Positions 27,703-36,866 of a DNA stretch of 64,000 nt are shown here, piece by piece. The position numbers and the translations under genes are program-made. Position 1 is the stretch's first letter. Every line of letters begins with the position of its first letter. This stretch comes from Desulfogranum mediterraneum DSM 13871 (GTDB taxonomy: Bacteria > Desulfobacterota > Desulfobulbia > Desulfobulbales > Desulfobulbaceae): contig NZ_KE387006.1 of the NCBI RefSeq assembly GCF_000429965.1, positions 1,142-65,141 on the forward strand. The letters run 5' to 3'. The notes beneath the pieces were generated by a model, which worked only from the letters and a program-made list of their open reading frames with translations, was not told where the DNA came from and did not search any database.

Positions 27703-30549
27703 TCAGCCCCCGTTGAAGGGCTCACCAAGGGTCTGCTTCAAAAAGCGGCCGGTATAGGAGGCCTCCACCCCGGCAACCTCTTCCGGGCTGCCGCAGGCGA
27801 CCAGGCAGCCTCCCCCGTCTCCACCCTCCGGGCCCATGTCGATGATATAGTCGGCGGTCTTGGCCACATCCAGGTTATGTTCGATCACCACCACCGTGTT
27901 GCCGCTGTCCACCAGGCGACTCAATACCCGGAGCAGATGCTGGATATCTGCCGGGTGGAGGCCGGTGGTGGGCTCATCCAGGATATAGAGGGTCTTGCCC
28001 GTTGATCGCCGGCTCAGTTCCTTGGCCAGCTTCACCCGCTGGGCCTCCCCTCCGGAGAGGGTGACCGAGGACTGGCCAAGGCGGATATAACCCAGGCCCA
28101 CATCCAGGACGGTCTGGAGCCGATTGGCAATGGGAGGAATGTGCTGGAAAAACTCCAGGCTCTCCTCCACGGTCATCTCCAGGATATCGGCGATATTTTT
28201 GCCCCGATAGCGGATATCCAGGGTCTCCTGGTTGTAGCGTTTCCCCAGGCAGCGCTCACAGGTGACATAGATATCCGGGAGAAAGTGCATGGCGATCCGG
28301 ATCACGCCGTCGCCCTCACAGGTCTCACAGCGGCCCCCCTTGAGGTTGAAGCTGAAACGGCCGGGCTTATAGCCCCGGGCCCGCGACTCGGGCAGCCGGG
28401 CCAACAGCTCCCGGATCGGGGTGAAGACGCCGGTATAGGTGGCAGGATTGGAGCGGGGAGTCCGGCCGATGGGGCTCTGGTCGATATCGATGACCTTATC
28501 GATCTGCTCAATCCCGCTGATCAGGCCGTGGCCCGCCTCATCGCCGCCGTCTGCGAGCAGTCGCTGGGCCTCCTTGTAGAGGGTCTCGATCACCAGGGAA
28601 CTCTTACCCGAGCCCGAGACCCCGGTCACACAGGTCATCACCCCCAGGGGGATCCTGACCTTGAGCTGGCGCAAGTTATTGGCCGTGGCGCCCTGGATCT
28701 GGAGGCCATACTCTCTGCCCTTGCGGATCCTGCGCCGCCGGGCCGGCACCGGAATCTCCAGACGGCCGGAGAGGTACCCACCGGTCAGGGACTGTTCGCA
28801 GTCCAGCAGGCCGGCAACCGGGCCGGAGTAGAGGATCTCGCCGCCGTGCACCCCGGCCCCGGGCCCGATATCGAGGACATGGTCGGCGGCCGCGATGGTA
28901 TCGGTGTCGTGCTCCACCACGATCACGCTGTTGCCCAGGTCGCGCAGGTTGAGCAGGGTCTTGATCAGCTTATGGTTATCCCGCTGGTGGAGGCCGATGG
29001 AGGGCTCGTCCAGGATATAGAGTACCCCGGCCAGGCCCGAACCGATCTGGGAGGCCAGCCTGATCCGCTGGGCCTCGCCCCCGGAGAGGGTGCCCGCCTT
29101 ACGGTCCAGGGAGAGGTAGCCCAGGCCCACCCCCTGGAGGAAGGAGAGCCGTTCATGGACCTCCTTGAGGATGGGAGCGGCAATGAATTTTCGCCGGGCG
29201 TCAAAGGAGATGGTCGCAAGCCGGCTGATCAGCTGCTCGATGGAGAACCCGGTCAGGTCCATGATGGACCACTCCCCCACCTTGACGGCCAGGGCCTCGG
29301 GCTTCAGGCGCAGCCCCTTACAAGCGGGACAGGCCTGCTCATTCATGAACCTGGCGATTTCTTCCCGGACGCGAGCCGAGGAGGTCTCCCGAAAGAGCCG
29401 GTTCAGGCGGGGGATGACCCCTTCAAAGGGGAGCTGGGAGACCAGGGCCCGCTTGCCGCGGCGGTGATGAAACTCCAGTTTCTCCTTGCCGCTGCCATGG
29501 AGCAGGGCCTGCTGTACCCTGGCCGGCAGTTTGCTGAAGGGGCTATGGAGATCGATCCCATAGTGGCGGCTGAAGGCCTCCAGCCACTGGGAGGCATAGG
29601 CGGCAAGCTTACGCCGACGCCAGGGGGCGATGGCACCCTCCTCCAGGCTGAGCTGCGGGTCCGGGACGATCAGGGACTCATCCAGGAACTGGTTGGCACC
29701 CAGACCGCTGCAGGCCGGACAGGCACCCTGGGGGTTGTTAAAGGAAAAGAGCTGGGTGGAGAGTTCGGGCACCGAGACCGAGCAGCGATGACAGGCGGCG
29801 GACTCGCTGAAGAGGAGTTCTTCACCGCTGTCGGGAAAGAGGGCGATCATCGAGCCCTCGGCCAGTTGGACCGCGGTGGAGACCGACTCATCCAAGCGCC
29901 TGCGGATGGAGGGTTTGATCACCAGTCGATCCACCACCGCCTCGATGAAGTGGTGTTTATTCTTCTCCAGGACCAGCTCTTCGCTGAGCTGGTGCAACTC
30001 GCCGTCCACCCGCACCCGAACATAGCCCTCCTTGCGCAGACGGAGAAAGACCTGCTCGTGCAGCCCTTTCTTCTGGCGGACCAGGGGGGCCAGGAGGACC
30101 ACCTTCTCGCCCTCCTGGCGATGGAGCAGGTTGGAGACCATGTCCTCGATGGACTGGGAGCGGATGGGATCACCGCACTGGGGACAGTGGGGTTGTCCGG
30201 CCCGGGCATAGAGCAGGCGGAGATGATCGTAGATCTCGGTCACCGTGCCCACGGTGGAGCGGGGATTCTTGGAGGTGGTCTTCTGTTCGATGGAGACCGC
30301 TGGCGACAAGCCCTCCAGCAGGTCCACCTCGGGCTTGCTCATCTGACCGAGAAACTGGCGGGCATAGGTGGAGAGCGACTCCACATAACGTCGCTGACCT
30401 TCGGCGTAGAGGGTATCAAAGGCCAGGGTTGACTTGCCGGAACCGGAGAGGCCGGTGAAGACCACCAGCTGGTTGCGGGGCAGATCAACGGAGATATTCT
30501 TCAAGTTATGCATCCGCGCACCACGGATGCGTAAGAACTGTGGTTCCAT
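27703..30549 (-). CDS. uvrA: Excinuclease ABC subunit A
   Basis: A 948-residue DNA-damage recognition ATPase of nucleotide excision repair. Two ABC modules are present: Walker [10 protein letters not shown] near residue 35 and GVSGSGKSS near 641, signatures LSGGEAQR twice, and [13 protein letters not shown] and [13 protein letters not shown]. Zinc motifs CPQCG, CHRC/CPAC and CETC/CERC are visible. I chose the ATG at 30549 ([10 protein letters not shown]) with AGAGGA 5 nt upstream; an ATG 18 codons earlier lacks such support. The 148 bp between this gene and secB contain only a perfect 8-bp-stem hairpin (27621-27643). Confidence 0.97.
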   Translation of the reverse strand: MEPQFLRIRGARMHNLKNISVDLPRNQLVVFTGLSGSGKSTLAFDTLYAEGQRRYVESLSTYARQFLGQMSKPEVDLLEGLSPAVSIEQKTTSKNPRSTVGTVTEIYDHLRLLYARAGQPHCPQCGDPIRSQSIEDMVSNLLHRQEGEKVVLLAPLVRQKKGLHEQVFLRLRKEGYVRVRVDGELHQLSEELVLEKNKHHFIEAVVDRLVIKPSIRRRLDESVSTAVQLAEGSMIALFPDSGEELLFSESAACHRCSVSVPELSTQLFSFNNPQGACPACSGLGANQFLDESLIVPDPQLSLEEGAIAPWRRRKLAAYASQWLEAFSRHYGIDLHSPFSKLPARVQQALLHGSGKEKLEFHHRRGKRALVSQLPFEGVIPRLNRLFRETSSARVREEIARFMNEQACPACKGLRLKPEALAVKVGEWSIMDLTGFSIEQLISRLATISFDARRKFIAAPILKEVHERLSFLQGVGLGYLSLDRKAGTLSGGEAQRIRLASQIGSGLAGVLYILDEPSIGLHQRDNHKLIKTLLNLRDLGNSVIVVEHDTDTIAAADHVLDIGPGAGVHGGEILYSGPVAGLLDCEQSLTGGYLSGRLEIPVPARRRRIRKGREYGLQIQGATANNLRQLKVRIPLGVMTCVTGVSGSGKSSLVIETLYKEAQRLLADGGDEAGHGLISGIEQIDKVIDIDQSPIGRTPRSNPATYTGVFTPIRELLARLPESRARGYKPGRFSFNLKGGRCETCEGDGVIRIAMHFLPDIYVTCERCLGKRYNQETLDIRYRGKNIADILEMTVEESLEFFQHIPPIANRLQTVLDVGLGYIRLGQSSVTLSGGEAQRVKLAKELSRRSTGKTLYILDEPTTGLHPADIQHLLRVLSRLVDSGNTVVVIEHNLDVAKTADYIIDMGPEGGDGGGCLVACGSPEEVAGVEASYTGRFLKQTLGEPFNGG

Positions 30550-30800
30550 AGTTATCCTCTCATCCCCCACCGAAGGCGGAGTGCACCGACCGGCATCCGG
30601 CATAAGGTCTGCGTCCCGAGGACGAAGCCCCCGGAGCAGCGCTTTCCCTCTCTCCCGGTCGCCGTCCGCTTCCCCAACAATTTCATATCCTGTGGAAACA
30701 GAGGGACAATTTCAATTGCCACCTGCGGCCACTGTGGTAGATTGTAGCGTTACAGTAGCCATCATTTGCCAACAATCAATACAGGAAATATCTCTCAGCC

Positions 30801-31679
<879 letters not shown>

Positions 31680-31705
31680 TTCCCGCCGCTCAGCCGCCAC
31701 AGGCG

Positions 31706-31740
31706 TCAGTCTGCAGCTGCAGACTGACACCTGCCGGTGT
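31706..31740. terminator. Perfect 24-bp palindrome and overlapping hairpin between convergent genes
   Basis: Positions 31706-31729 form an exact palindrome, GTCAGTCTGCAG/CTGCAGACTGAC, extended by CAGG/CCTG after one mismatch. A second hairpin (GACACC/GGTGTC) overlaps its right arm. It lies between the ends of glyQ (plus) and the metallo-hydrolase (minus), where a bidirectional transcription stop is expected, but there is no T-run. Confidence 0.45.
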
Positions 31741-31749
31741 CTGTCAGGG

Positions 31750-32433
31750 TCAGATCTCCACGCTCCCGCCAACCTCCAGGACACAGGGCTCGGCCTCGGT
31801 CTGCTCCCGTACCCGTTGGGCCCAGGCCTGGGGATCCTGACGGATCAGGTCAAAGGTGTTGTAGTGGATGGGCACCACCTGCTTAGGCCGAAGCAGCGAC
31901 ACCGCCCGCAGGGCATCGTCGGGTCCCATGGTAAAGTTATCGCCAATGGGCAGGATAGCCAGATCCAGCCCCTCCTCGCCGATGAGCACCATGTCGTAAA
32001 ACAGACCGGTATCACAGGCATGGTAGATCTTCTTCTCCCCGATGGTGAGGAGAAAACCGCAGGGAGCGCCACCATAGGAGCCATCCGGGAGTTGAGAGCC
32101 GTGGTGGGCGATGGTGAGCTTGACCCGGCCCCAGGGATAGTCATAGCCGCCGCCGATATGCTGGGGATGGACCCGCTCCAAGCCCTGGGCTCCCAGCCAG
32201 TTACAGATCTCAAAGTTGGCCACCACCGTGGCCCCGGTGCGCTGGGCAATGGCCAGGGTATCACCGATATGATCGCCGTGGCCGTGGGAGACCAGGATAT
32301 AATCGGCCTCCACCTCGTCGGCCTCCACCGGACTGAGTGGATTTCCTGAAATAAACGGATCAATCAAGATCTTGGTCCCAGCGCTCTCCAGCAGAAAGGC
32401 CGAATGGCTGAGCCAGGTAAGGTGTAGTGTCAT
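31750..32433 (-). CDS. UPF0173 metal-dependent hydrolase (metallo-beta-lactamase fold)
   Basis: A 227-residue cytoplasmic metallo-beta-lactamase-fold protein. WLSHSAFLLE begins the fold, the metal box is SHGHGDHIGDT (about residues 49-59), HACDTGLF and IGDNFTMGP follow, and PIHYNT near the C-terminus supplies a late histidine ligand. This matches the UPF0173 group, whose substrate is unknown. A strong AAGGAGGT lies 5 nt before the ATG at 32433. It converges on glyQ, in the place where glyS would normally be. Confidence 0.9.
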   Translation of the reverse strand: MTLHLTWLSHSAFLLESAGTKILIDPFISGNPLSPVEADEVEADYILVSHGHGDHIGDTLAIAQRTGATVVANFEICNWLGAQGLERVHPQHIGGGYDYPWGRVKLTIAHHGSQLPDGSYGGAPCGFLLTIGEKKIYHACDTGLFYDMVLIGEEGLDLAILPIGDNFTMGPDDALRAVSLLRPKQVVPIHYNTFDLIRQDPQAWAQRVREQTEAEPCVLEVGGSVEI

Positions 32434-32757
32434 AGAGACCTCCTTAGGGACACCCTAGAGAACAATGAGGTTCATTATCCATGATGCCCTCGATAGTTTG
32501 GGAAAAAGCAAAGAGAACAGTCCCAGGTACTGAGCCGACCCGGGTGCTCCTTACAAAAAAATAGCAGATAGCAGCCCTCTTGACCAGTGGTTGGACGAAC
32601 AATCGCCAGCAGCGGCTGCAGGCGATTGACGGGACCAGAGGAGCCGACCGCCTGTGTACTCCTCGACAAGATCCCACCAGAGGAACCTTAAAGCTTAAAG
32701 GCCACCTTGAGGTGAGCTTGAATATCTTCTCCCCTCTACCGCACCCAGGACCACACC
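32434..32757. other. Intergenic spacer without recognised gene
   Basis: This 324-bp interval separates the divergent metallo-hydrolase and radical-SAM fusion genes, so both promoters should lie here. I see no convincing promoter pair, no repeat and no RNA gene; the short frames on the minus strand look non-coding. Confidence 0.5.
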
Positions 32758-34539
32758 ATGAAATCAGCCCGCCTGCTCTATGAATATCGCGACTTCTTGA
32801 AGGAGCGCTACGGAGAGGTGCTCCAGCGGGTCCCCCTGGATCCCGGCTTTGGCTGCCCCCATCGCAAGCGGAGCGGAGGGGGCTGCAGTTTCTGCCCGGA
32901 AGATGGGGCCAGGGCGGTCCAACTGGGCACCCTCAGCGATATCCGGGAACAGATCCGGGCCGGAGTGGCCTTTGCCAAAAAACGCTACCAGGCACAGGCC
33001 TTCATGGCCTATCTCCAGGCCTTTACCAACACCTTCACCTCTGTCCAGCGCCTGGAGGAACTGGTGGCGCTGATCCTGGAGCAGGAGAACTTTCGGGCCA
33101 TCAGCATCGGTACCCGGCCCGACTGTCTTCCCGAAGCGACCCTGGCCTACCTGTCCCGGCTCCAGCGCTCCCTTGATGTCTGGGTGGAGCTGGGTGTCCA
33201 GACCAGCCACGATGCCACCCTGGAGCGGATCAACCGGGGCCATGACTGGGCCGCCAGCCGCCGGGCCATCCGCCAGCTCCATCGGGCCGGGGTCTCTGTG
33301 GCGGTTCACCTGATCATCGGCCTGCCCGGGGAGACACGGACCCACTTTCGCCAGACCATGGAGGCCCTGGCAGAGCTGCCGGTGGATGCGATCAAGCTCC
33401 ACAACCTCCACATCATCGCCGGTACCGCCCTGGCCCGGGAGCACAAGAGGCAGCCCCTTCCCCTGCTGGGCGAATATGGCTATGGGGAGATTCTCCTCGA
33501 GCTCCTGCCCTATATCCCGGCAGACCGAGCCATCATCCGCCTGAGTACCGATACCCCGAAAGAGCAACTCATTGGCCCCTGTTGGACCATGAACAAGGGC
33601 CAGTTTCGCAACTACCTGATCAAACAGATGCAGCAACGACAGATCTCCCAGGGCATGGCCCTGACATCACCGCCCGAACAGCCCGCTGCCGACATGAAGC
33701 AACCGTCCCCTCCCCAGCCGGTGGAAACCGAGGACGGCAGCTTCACCTTCTGGAACCCGAAGCTGAAGGAGCATTACCATACCCTTGCCGGGGCCCGTTC
33801 CGAGGCCCGGGAAAAATACTGCCGCCCCGGCGCCCTCAAGGAACGCCTGAAGCGGGGAAGGGTCAGGGTCCTCGATATCTGCTTTGGCCTGGGCTACAAC
33901 AGCCTCACCGCCTGCAGCCAGGCCCTGGCCGAAAACCGCTCCCTGGAGATCACGGCCCTGGAGATGGATCGGGGGGTGGTCGCAGCTGCGGCAGCCACAC
34001 TCAGGGAAGACAACAGCCGACTTGACTGGAATGATTGCCTCGCCCGACTCTGCAGCCAGGGCAGTTGGTCCCAGGACGGCTGTTCCATCCGGTTACTCTG
34101 GGGGGACGCCCGCCATACCATCGGCCAGGCAGAGGGCCCCTTTGAACTGATCTGGCTGGATGCCTTCTCCACCCAGCGCAACAGTGAACTCTGGACCGTG
34201 GATTTCTTTCGTGCCCTGCGACCCCTGCTGGCCCCGGATGGGGCCCTGCTGACCTACTGCGCAGCCATTCCGGTGCGTGCCGGCCTGCGGGAGGCAGGCT
34301 TTATGGTGGGCGAGACCCAGGCCTTTGGCCGCTCGCGGGGCGGCACCATTGCCGCCTGTTCGCCCCTGGCCACTGCTCTGCCCCTGCCCGAGCGGGACCT
34401 CTTTCTGATGACTACCGTCCGCGGCACCCCCTACCGTGACCCCAACGCGACCCGGACCAACAGGGAGATTCTCCGAGCCAGGGAGGAGGAGATCCTCCAG
34501 CGGAAACAGCGAGAGGGGGCCCAGGGAGCCGCAGTTTAA
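32758..34539 (+). CDS. Fusion of YhcC/YtqA-type radical SAM protein with MnmC2-like methyltransferase
   Basis: A 593-residue two-domain protein. Residues 1 to about 300 form a TIGR01212-type radical SAM enzyme: LKERYGEVLQRVPLDPGFGC precedes the cluster cysteines (C-x9-C-x2-C in CPHRKRSGGGCSFC, residues 31-45), then QAFTNTF, IGTRPDCLP, ELGVQTSHDATLERINRGHD and HLIIGLPGET. A Pro/Gln-rich linker (about 300-322) leads to a DUF752/MnmC2-like SAM methyltransferase: SFTFWNPKLKEHYH, LDICFGLGYNS, ELIWLDAFSTQRNSELWT. In Bacillus subtilis the radical SAM protein YtqA (MnmL) acts on cmnm5-uridine of tRNA, and MnmC2 methylates nm5-uridine. A joint enzyme taking cmnm5U to mnm5U is therefore a reasonable inference. 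No MnmC1 oxidase domain is present. AGGA lies 9 nt before the ATG. Confidence 0.85.
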   Translation: MKSARLLYEYRDFLKERYGEVLQRVPLDPGFGCPHRKRSGGGCSFCPEDGARAVQLGTLSDIREQIRAGVAFAKKRYQAQAFMAYLQAFTNTFTSVQRLEELVALILEQENFRAISIGTRPDCLPEATLAYLSRLQRSLDVWVELGVQTSHDATLERINRGHDWAASRRAIRQLHRAGVSVAVHLIIGLPGETRTHFRQTMEALAELPVDAIKLHNLHIIAGTALAREHKRQPLPLLGEYGYGEILLELLPYIPADRAIIRLSTDTPKEQLIGPCWTMNKGQFRNYLIKQMQQRQISQGMALTSPPEQPAADMKQPSPPQPVETEDGSFTFWNPKLKEHYHTLAGARSEAREKYCRPGALKERLKRGRVRVLDICFGLGYNSLTACSQALAENRSLEITALEMDRGVVAAAAATLREDNSRLDWNDCLARLCSQGSWSQDGCSIRLLWGDARHTIGQAEGPFELIWLDAFSTQRNSELWTVDFFRALRPLLAPDGALLTYCAAIPVRAGLREAGFMVGETQAFGRSRGGTIAACSPLATALPLPERDLFLMTTVRGTPYRDPNATRTNREILRAREEEILQRKQREGAQGAAV

Positions 34540-34590
34540 GCAGGGCAACAGCGATACAGGGTAAACGGTAACACGTTTTTCGATTTCGTG

Positions 34591-34620
34591 TTGACAGCCA
34601 CCGCCAAAGCGAGATATAGG
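34591..34620 (+). promoter_or_regulatory. Sigma-70-type promoter of the nickel-import operon
   Basis: A perfect -35 TTGACA (34591-34596) and the -10 candidate TATAGG (34615-34620) are separated by 18 bp (ATATAG would give 17). Transcription would begin near 34627, inside the candidate NikR operator and about 50 nt before nikK. Confidence 0.65.
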
Positions 34621-34621
34621 A

Positions 34622-34648
34622 GTGTTACGTTTTAAAAAAACATCACAC
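34622..34648 (+). promoter_or_regulatory. Candidate NikR operator
   Basis: GTGTTAC (34622-34628), 13 nt, then ATCACAC (34642-34648). The right half matches GTAACAC, the reverse complement of the left half, at five of seven positions. From memory, the arrangement GTGTTAC-N13/14-GTAACAC is the predicted NikR box of deltaproteobacteria. It covers the expected transcription start of the nickel importer, which suits nickel-dependent repression. No nikR gene is in the window. Confidence 0.55.
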
Positions 34649-34675
34649 TCTCTCCCGTATCTGGAGGTCCTATCA

Positions 34676-35479
34676 ATGCTCCGTCCCATCGCCTTAGCCG
34701 TAGCCTGCCTCTCCTGCCTTAGCCTGGTCCCTGGACCCAGCCTGGCCCACTTCGGTGCCGTCATCCCCTCCGATGATATCATCACTAAAGGTGATCCTGC
34801 CCAGCTGAGCCTGCGGCTCAGCTTCCTCCATCCCCAGGAGGGACAGGCCATGGAACTGGCCCGACCTGAACAGATCGGCATGCTCCACCGCGGAGTACGC
34901 ACCGACCTGGGCAGCGCCTTTCAGGCGAACAAAGAACAGGGCTTCACCAGCTGGCAGGGAAGCGTAACCATCAGCAGGCCCGGAGACTATACCTTCTTCA
35001 TGGTACCGACACCCTACTGGGAGCCCAGCGAGGATGTCTTTATCATCCACTCCACTAAGGTCTGCGTCAATGCCTTTGGCCTGGAACAGGGTTGGGACCA
35101 GCCCGTGGGCCTGGAGACCGAGATCATCCCCCTGAGCCGCCCCTACGGCCTCTGGACCAACAACCTCTTCACCGGCCAGGTCCTGCTCAAGGGCAAACCA
35201 GTGCCCTTTGCCGAGGTAGAGGTGGAATACCTCAACGCCTCTGCCCCACCGGCCCCTCCGATCACCCCTCCCAGCAGCCCCTTTATCACCCAGGTGGTCA
35301 AGGCCGATGGCAAGGGGGTTTTTTCCTATGCCATGGTCAAGGCCGGCTGGTGGGGATTTGCCGCCTTAAGCGAGGATGACCGGCTGCTGGAGCACGATGG
35401 GGTCAAGAAGAAGGTGGAGCTGGGCGCCGTCTACTGGGTGCACGCCACCGATCTGACCACCGGCGACGCTCCCCGCTGA
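34676..35479 (+). CDS. nikK: NikK-type periplasmic nickel-transport component (DUF4198)
   Basis: A 267-residue secreted protein of the DUF4198 family that accompanies nickel ECF-like importers. The signal peptide ends SLA, so the mature protein would begin HFGAVIPSDD with an N-terminal histidine. GDYTFFMVPTPYWEPSEDVFIIHSTKV and, near the end, SYAMVKAGWWGFAAL are typical of the family. I chose the ATG at 34676, 8 nt after GGAGGT, over a frame extending to 34622. It is the first gene of nikK-nikL-nikM-nikQ-nikO and is followed 1 bp later by the nikL fragment gene. A direct nickel-binding role is inferred. Confidence 0.85.
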   Translation: MLRPIALAVACLSCLSLVPGPSLAHFGAVIPSDDIITKGDPAQLSLRLSFLHPQEGQAMELARPEQIGMLHRGVRTDLGSAFQANKEQGFTSWQGSVTISRPGDYTFFMVPTPYWEPSEDVFIIHSTKVCVNAFGLEQGWDQPVGLETEIIPLSRPYGLWTNNLFTGQVLLKGKPVPFAEVEVEYLNASAPPAPPITPPSSPFITQVVKADGKGVFSYAMVKAGWWGFAALSEDDRLLEHDGVKKKVELGAVYWVHATDLTTGDAPR

Positions 35480-35480
35480 G

Positions 35481-35849
35481 ATGCAGCACTCCTCACTCAA
35501 GCCCTTCACCAACCGACTCCAGGCTCCCAGGCTCCTCCTCCTGCTGCTGCTCTCCGTCTGCTGGCAGGTCACAACGGTGCAGGCCCACAACCTCCATGTC
35601 TTTGCCTACCGTGACCAGGGAACCATCTATACCGAGAGTTACTTCAGCGATGGCCGGGCGGTGCGTGGCGGCCGGATAGAGGTGCGTCAGGCCGACGACC
35701 GGTTATTGCTCAGCGGCAGCACCGACGAACAGGGAGGCTTCTTTTTTCCGGAGCCGACGCAGGAAGCACTGACCATCGTGATTGATGCCGGCATGGGCCA
35801 TCGCAATCAGTTCACCCTGAAGGGTGACCTTCAACCAGACCGCCGCTAG
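35481..35849 (+). CDS. nikL: NikL-like periplasmic domain (N-terminal part of a split NikL)
   Basis: A 122-residue exported protein. After a signal peptide ending VQA the mature form begins HNLHVFAYRDQG, again with an N-terminal histidine. TIYTESYFSDG, ADDRLLLSGSTDEQGGFFF and the family-typical IVIDAGMGHRNQFTL follow. In other bacteria NikL continues into a coiled coil and one C-terminal membrane helix. Here translation stops and those parts lie in the next gene. It begins 1 bp after nikK. The call rests on my memory of NikL architecture. Confidence 0.75.
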   Translation: MQHSSLKPFTNRLQAPRLLLLLLLSVCWQVTTVQAHNLHVFAYRDQGTIYTESYFSDGRAVRGGRIEVRQADDRLLLSGSTDEQGGFFFPEPTQEALTIVIDAGMGHRNQFTLKGDLQPDRR

Positions 35850-35879
35850 CGACTCACAGAATTCAGGAACGTGACCCTT

Positions 35880-36236
35880 ATGCCACTTTGGATCTGCCCT
35901 GCCCGTCTGCCGGGCCCCTCTCCCCTCTTGGTGACGCTCCTGCTGACGACCACCCTCCTGCTCCTGCCGGGTTCGCTCACAGCCGACGACACCCTGCCGC
36001 TCAGCAACCCCTGCCAGGAACAAGGCCGGCTGCTGGAGCAACAGGCGGCCCTGGGCCGGGAGTTACGCGCCATCAAGCGGGAGCTTGCCGCCCTGCGTGC
36101 AGAGCAGAGCGGCCCGGGCGTAGACGATATCATCACCGGCATCGGCTTCATCCTCGCACTGTTCGGAACCGCCGCCCTGGTGAGGTCCCGCCGCCCCCAG
36201 GCCGGCCCGGAGCGACGCTCCGGAGGAGGGGCATAA
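35880..36236 (+). CDS. NikL-like coiled-coil/membrane part (C-terminal half of a split NikL)
   Basis: A 118-residue membrane protein. A hydrophobic N-terminal segment (about residues 10-33) acts as signal peptide or anchor, then a coiled coil rich in Glu/Arg/Leu (about 43-72, with LGRELRAIKRELAALRAEQ) and a C-terminal helix in VDDIITGIGFILALFGTAAL (about 80-100) with basic residues after it. That coiled coil plus GIGxIxxLxG helix is the normal C-terminal end of NikL. I place the start at ATG 35880, with AGGAA upstream; a GTG at 35871 sits too close to that site. Only 3 bp separate it from nikM. Confidence 0.7.
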   Translation: MPLWICPARLPGPSPLLVTLLLTTTLLLLPGSLTADDTLPLSNPCQEQGRLLEQQAALGRELRAIKRELAALRAEQSGPGVDDIITGIGFILALFGTAALVRSRRPQAGPERRSGGGA

Positions 36237-36239
36237 GCC

Positions 36240-36866
36240 ATGCATATTGCCGACGGCGTCCTGCCCCTCTCCGTGTCCCTGGCCACCTCTGCCCTCTCTG
36301 TCGCCGCTGTCGCCGTCAGCCTGCGCCGCCTGAATCAGGATGAGCTGCCCAAGATCGCCGTGGTCACCGCCTCATTCTTTGTGGCCTCCCTGATCCACCT
36401 GCCCCTGGGCACCACCAGTGTTCACCTCCTCCTCCCGGGCCTGGTGGGCGCCCTGTTGGGACCGGCAGCAGCCTTTGTCTCCATCACCATCGGCCTGGTG
36501 CTCCAGTCGATCCTCTTCCAGTTCGGCGGCCTCACCGCCCTGGGGGCCAACGGGGTGATCATGGGGATCCCGGCAATACTCTGTGCCCTGCTCTTCCGCA
36601 GCCTTGCCGCCGCACCCTGGTGCAGCATCACCCTGGCCGGCGCCGTGGCAGGCGGCCTGGGTACCGTGCTGGCGGCGGTCTTCCTGGCCGCCCTCCTGGC
36701 CACCGGCGGCGAAGCCTTTTGGGGAGTGGCCCGGATTGCCCTGATCGCGCACCTGCCGGTGATCCTGATCGAGGCCCTGGTCTCCGGGGCCAGCCTGGGC
36801 TTCATCGCCCGGGTCAAGCCGGAGATGCTCCACAGCGCAGCCCGGTTCGGGAGCCGCCATGGCTGA
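36240..36866 (+). CDS. nikM: Nickel/cobalt ECF transporter substrate-binding membrane component (NikM/CbiM)
   Basis: A 208-residue polytopic membrane protein that begins MHIADGVLP. In NikM structures the N-terminal amine and His2 coordinate Ni2+ together with a further histidine; ASLIHLPLGTTSVHLLLPG supplies conserved candidates here. Six or seven hydrophobic segments are visible. No CbiN gene is present; instead nikK and nikL precede it, which in known systems indicates nickel rather than cobalt. The gene overlaps nikQ by 8 bp. Confidence 0.92.
   Translation: MHIADGVLPLSVSLATSALSVAAVAVSLRRLNQDELPKIAVVTASFFVASLIHLPLGTTSVHLLLPGLVGALLGPAAAFVSITIGLVLQSILFQFGGLTALGANGVIMGIPAILCALLFRSLAAAPWCSITLAGAVAGGLGTVLAAVFLAALLATGGEAFWGVARIALIAHLPVILIEALVSGASLGFIARVKPEMLHSAARFGSRHG

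Noticed and set aside
28141-30432. 763-codon open frame on the plus strand
   Set aside because: It is antisense to uvrA in a GC-rich gene; the translation lacks any family motif and the uvrA motifs on the other strand are unambiguous.
34568-34594. GTAACAC-N13-GTGTTGA as a second NikR site
   Set aside because: The half-sites are in the reverse order to the consensus, and the right half is degenerate; it overlaps the -35 box and may be chance.
34540-34675. Cobalamin or NiCo riboswitch upstream of the metal importer
   Set aside because: No B12-box or NiCo-type conserved segments are visible; DNA-level control by a NikR-like site explains the region better.
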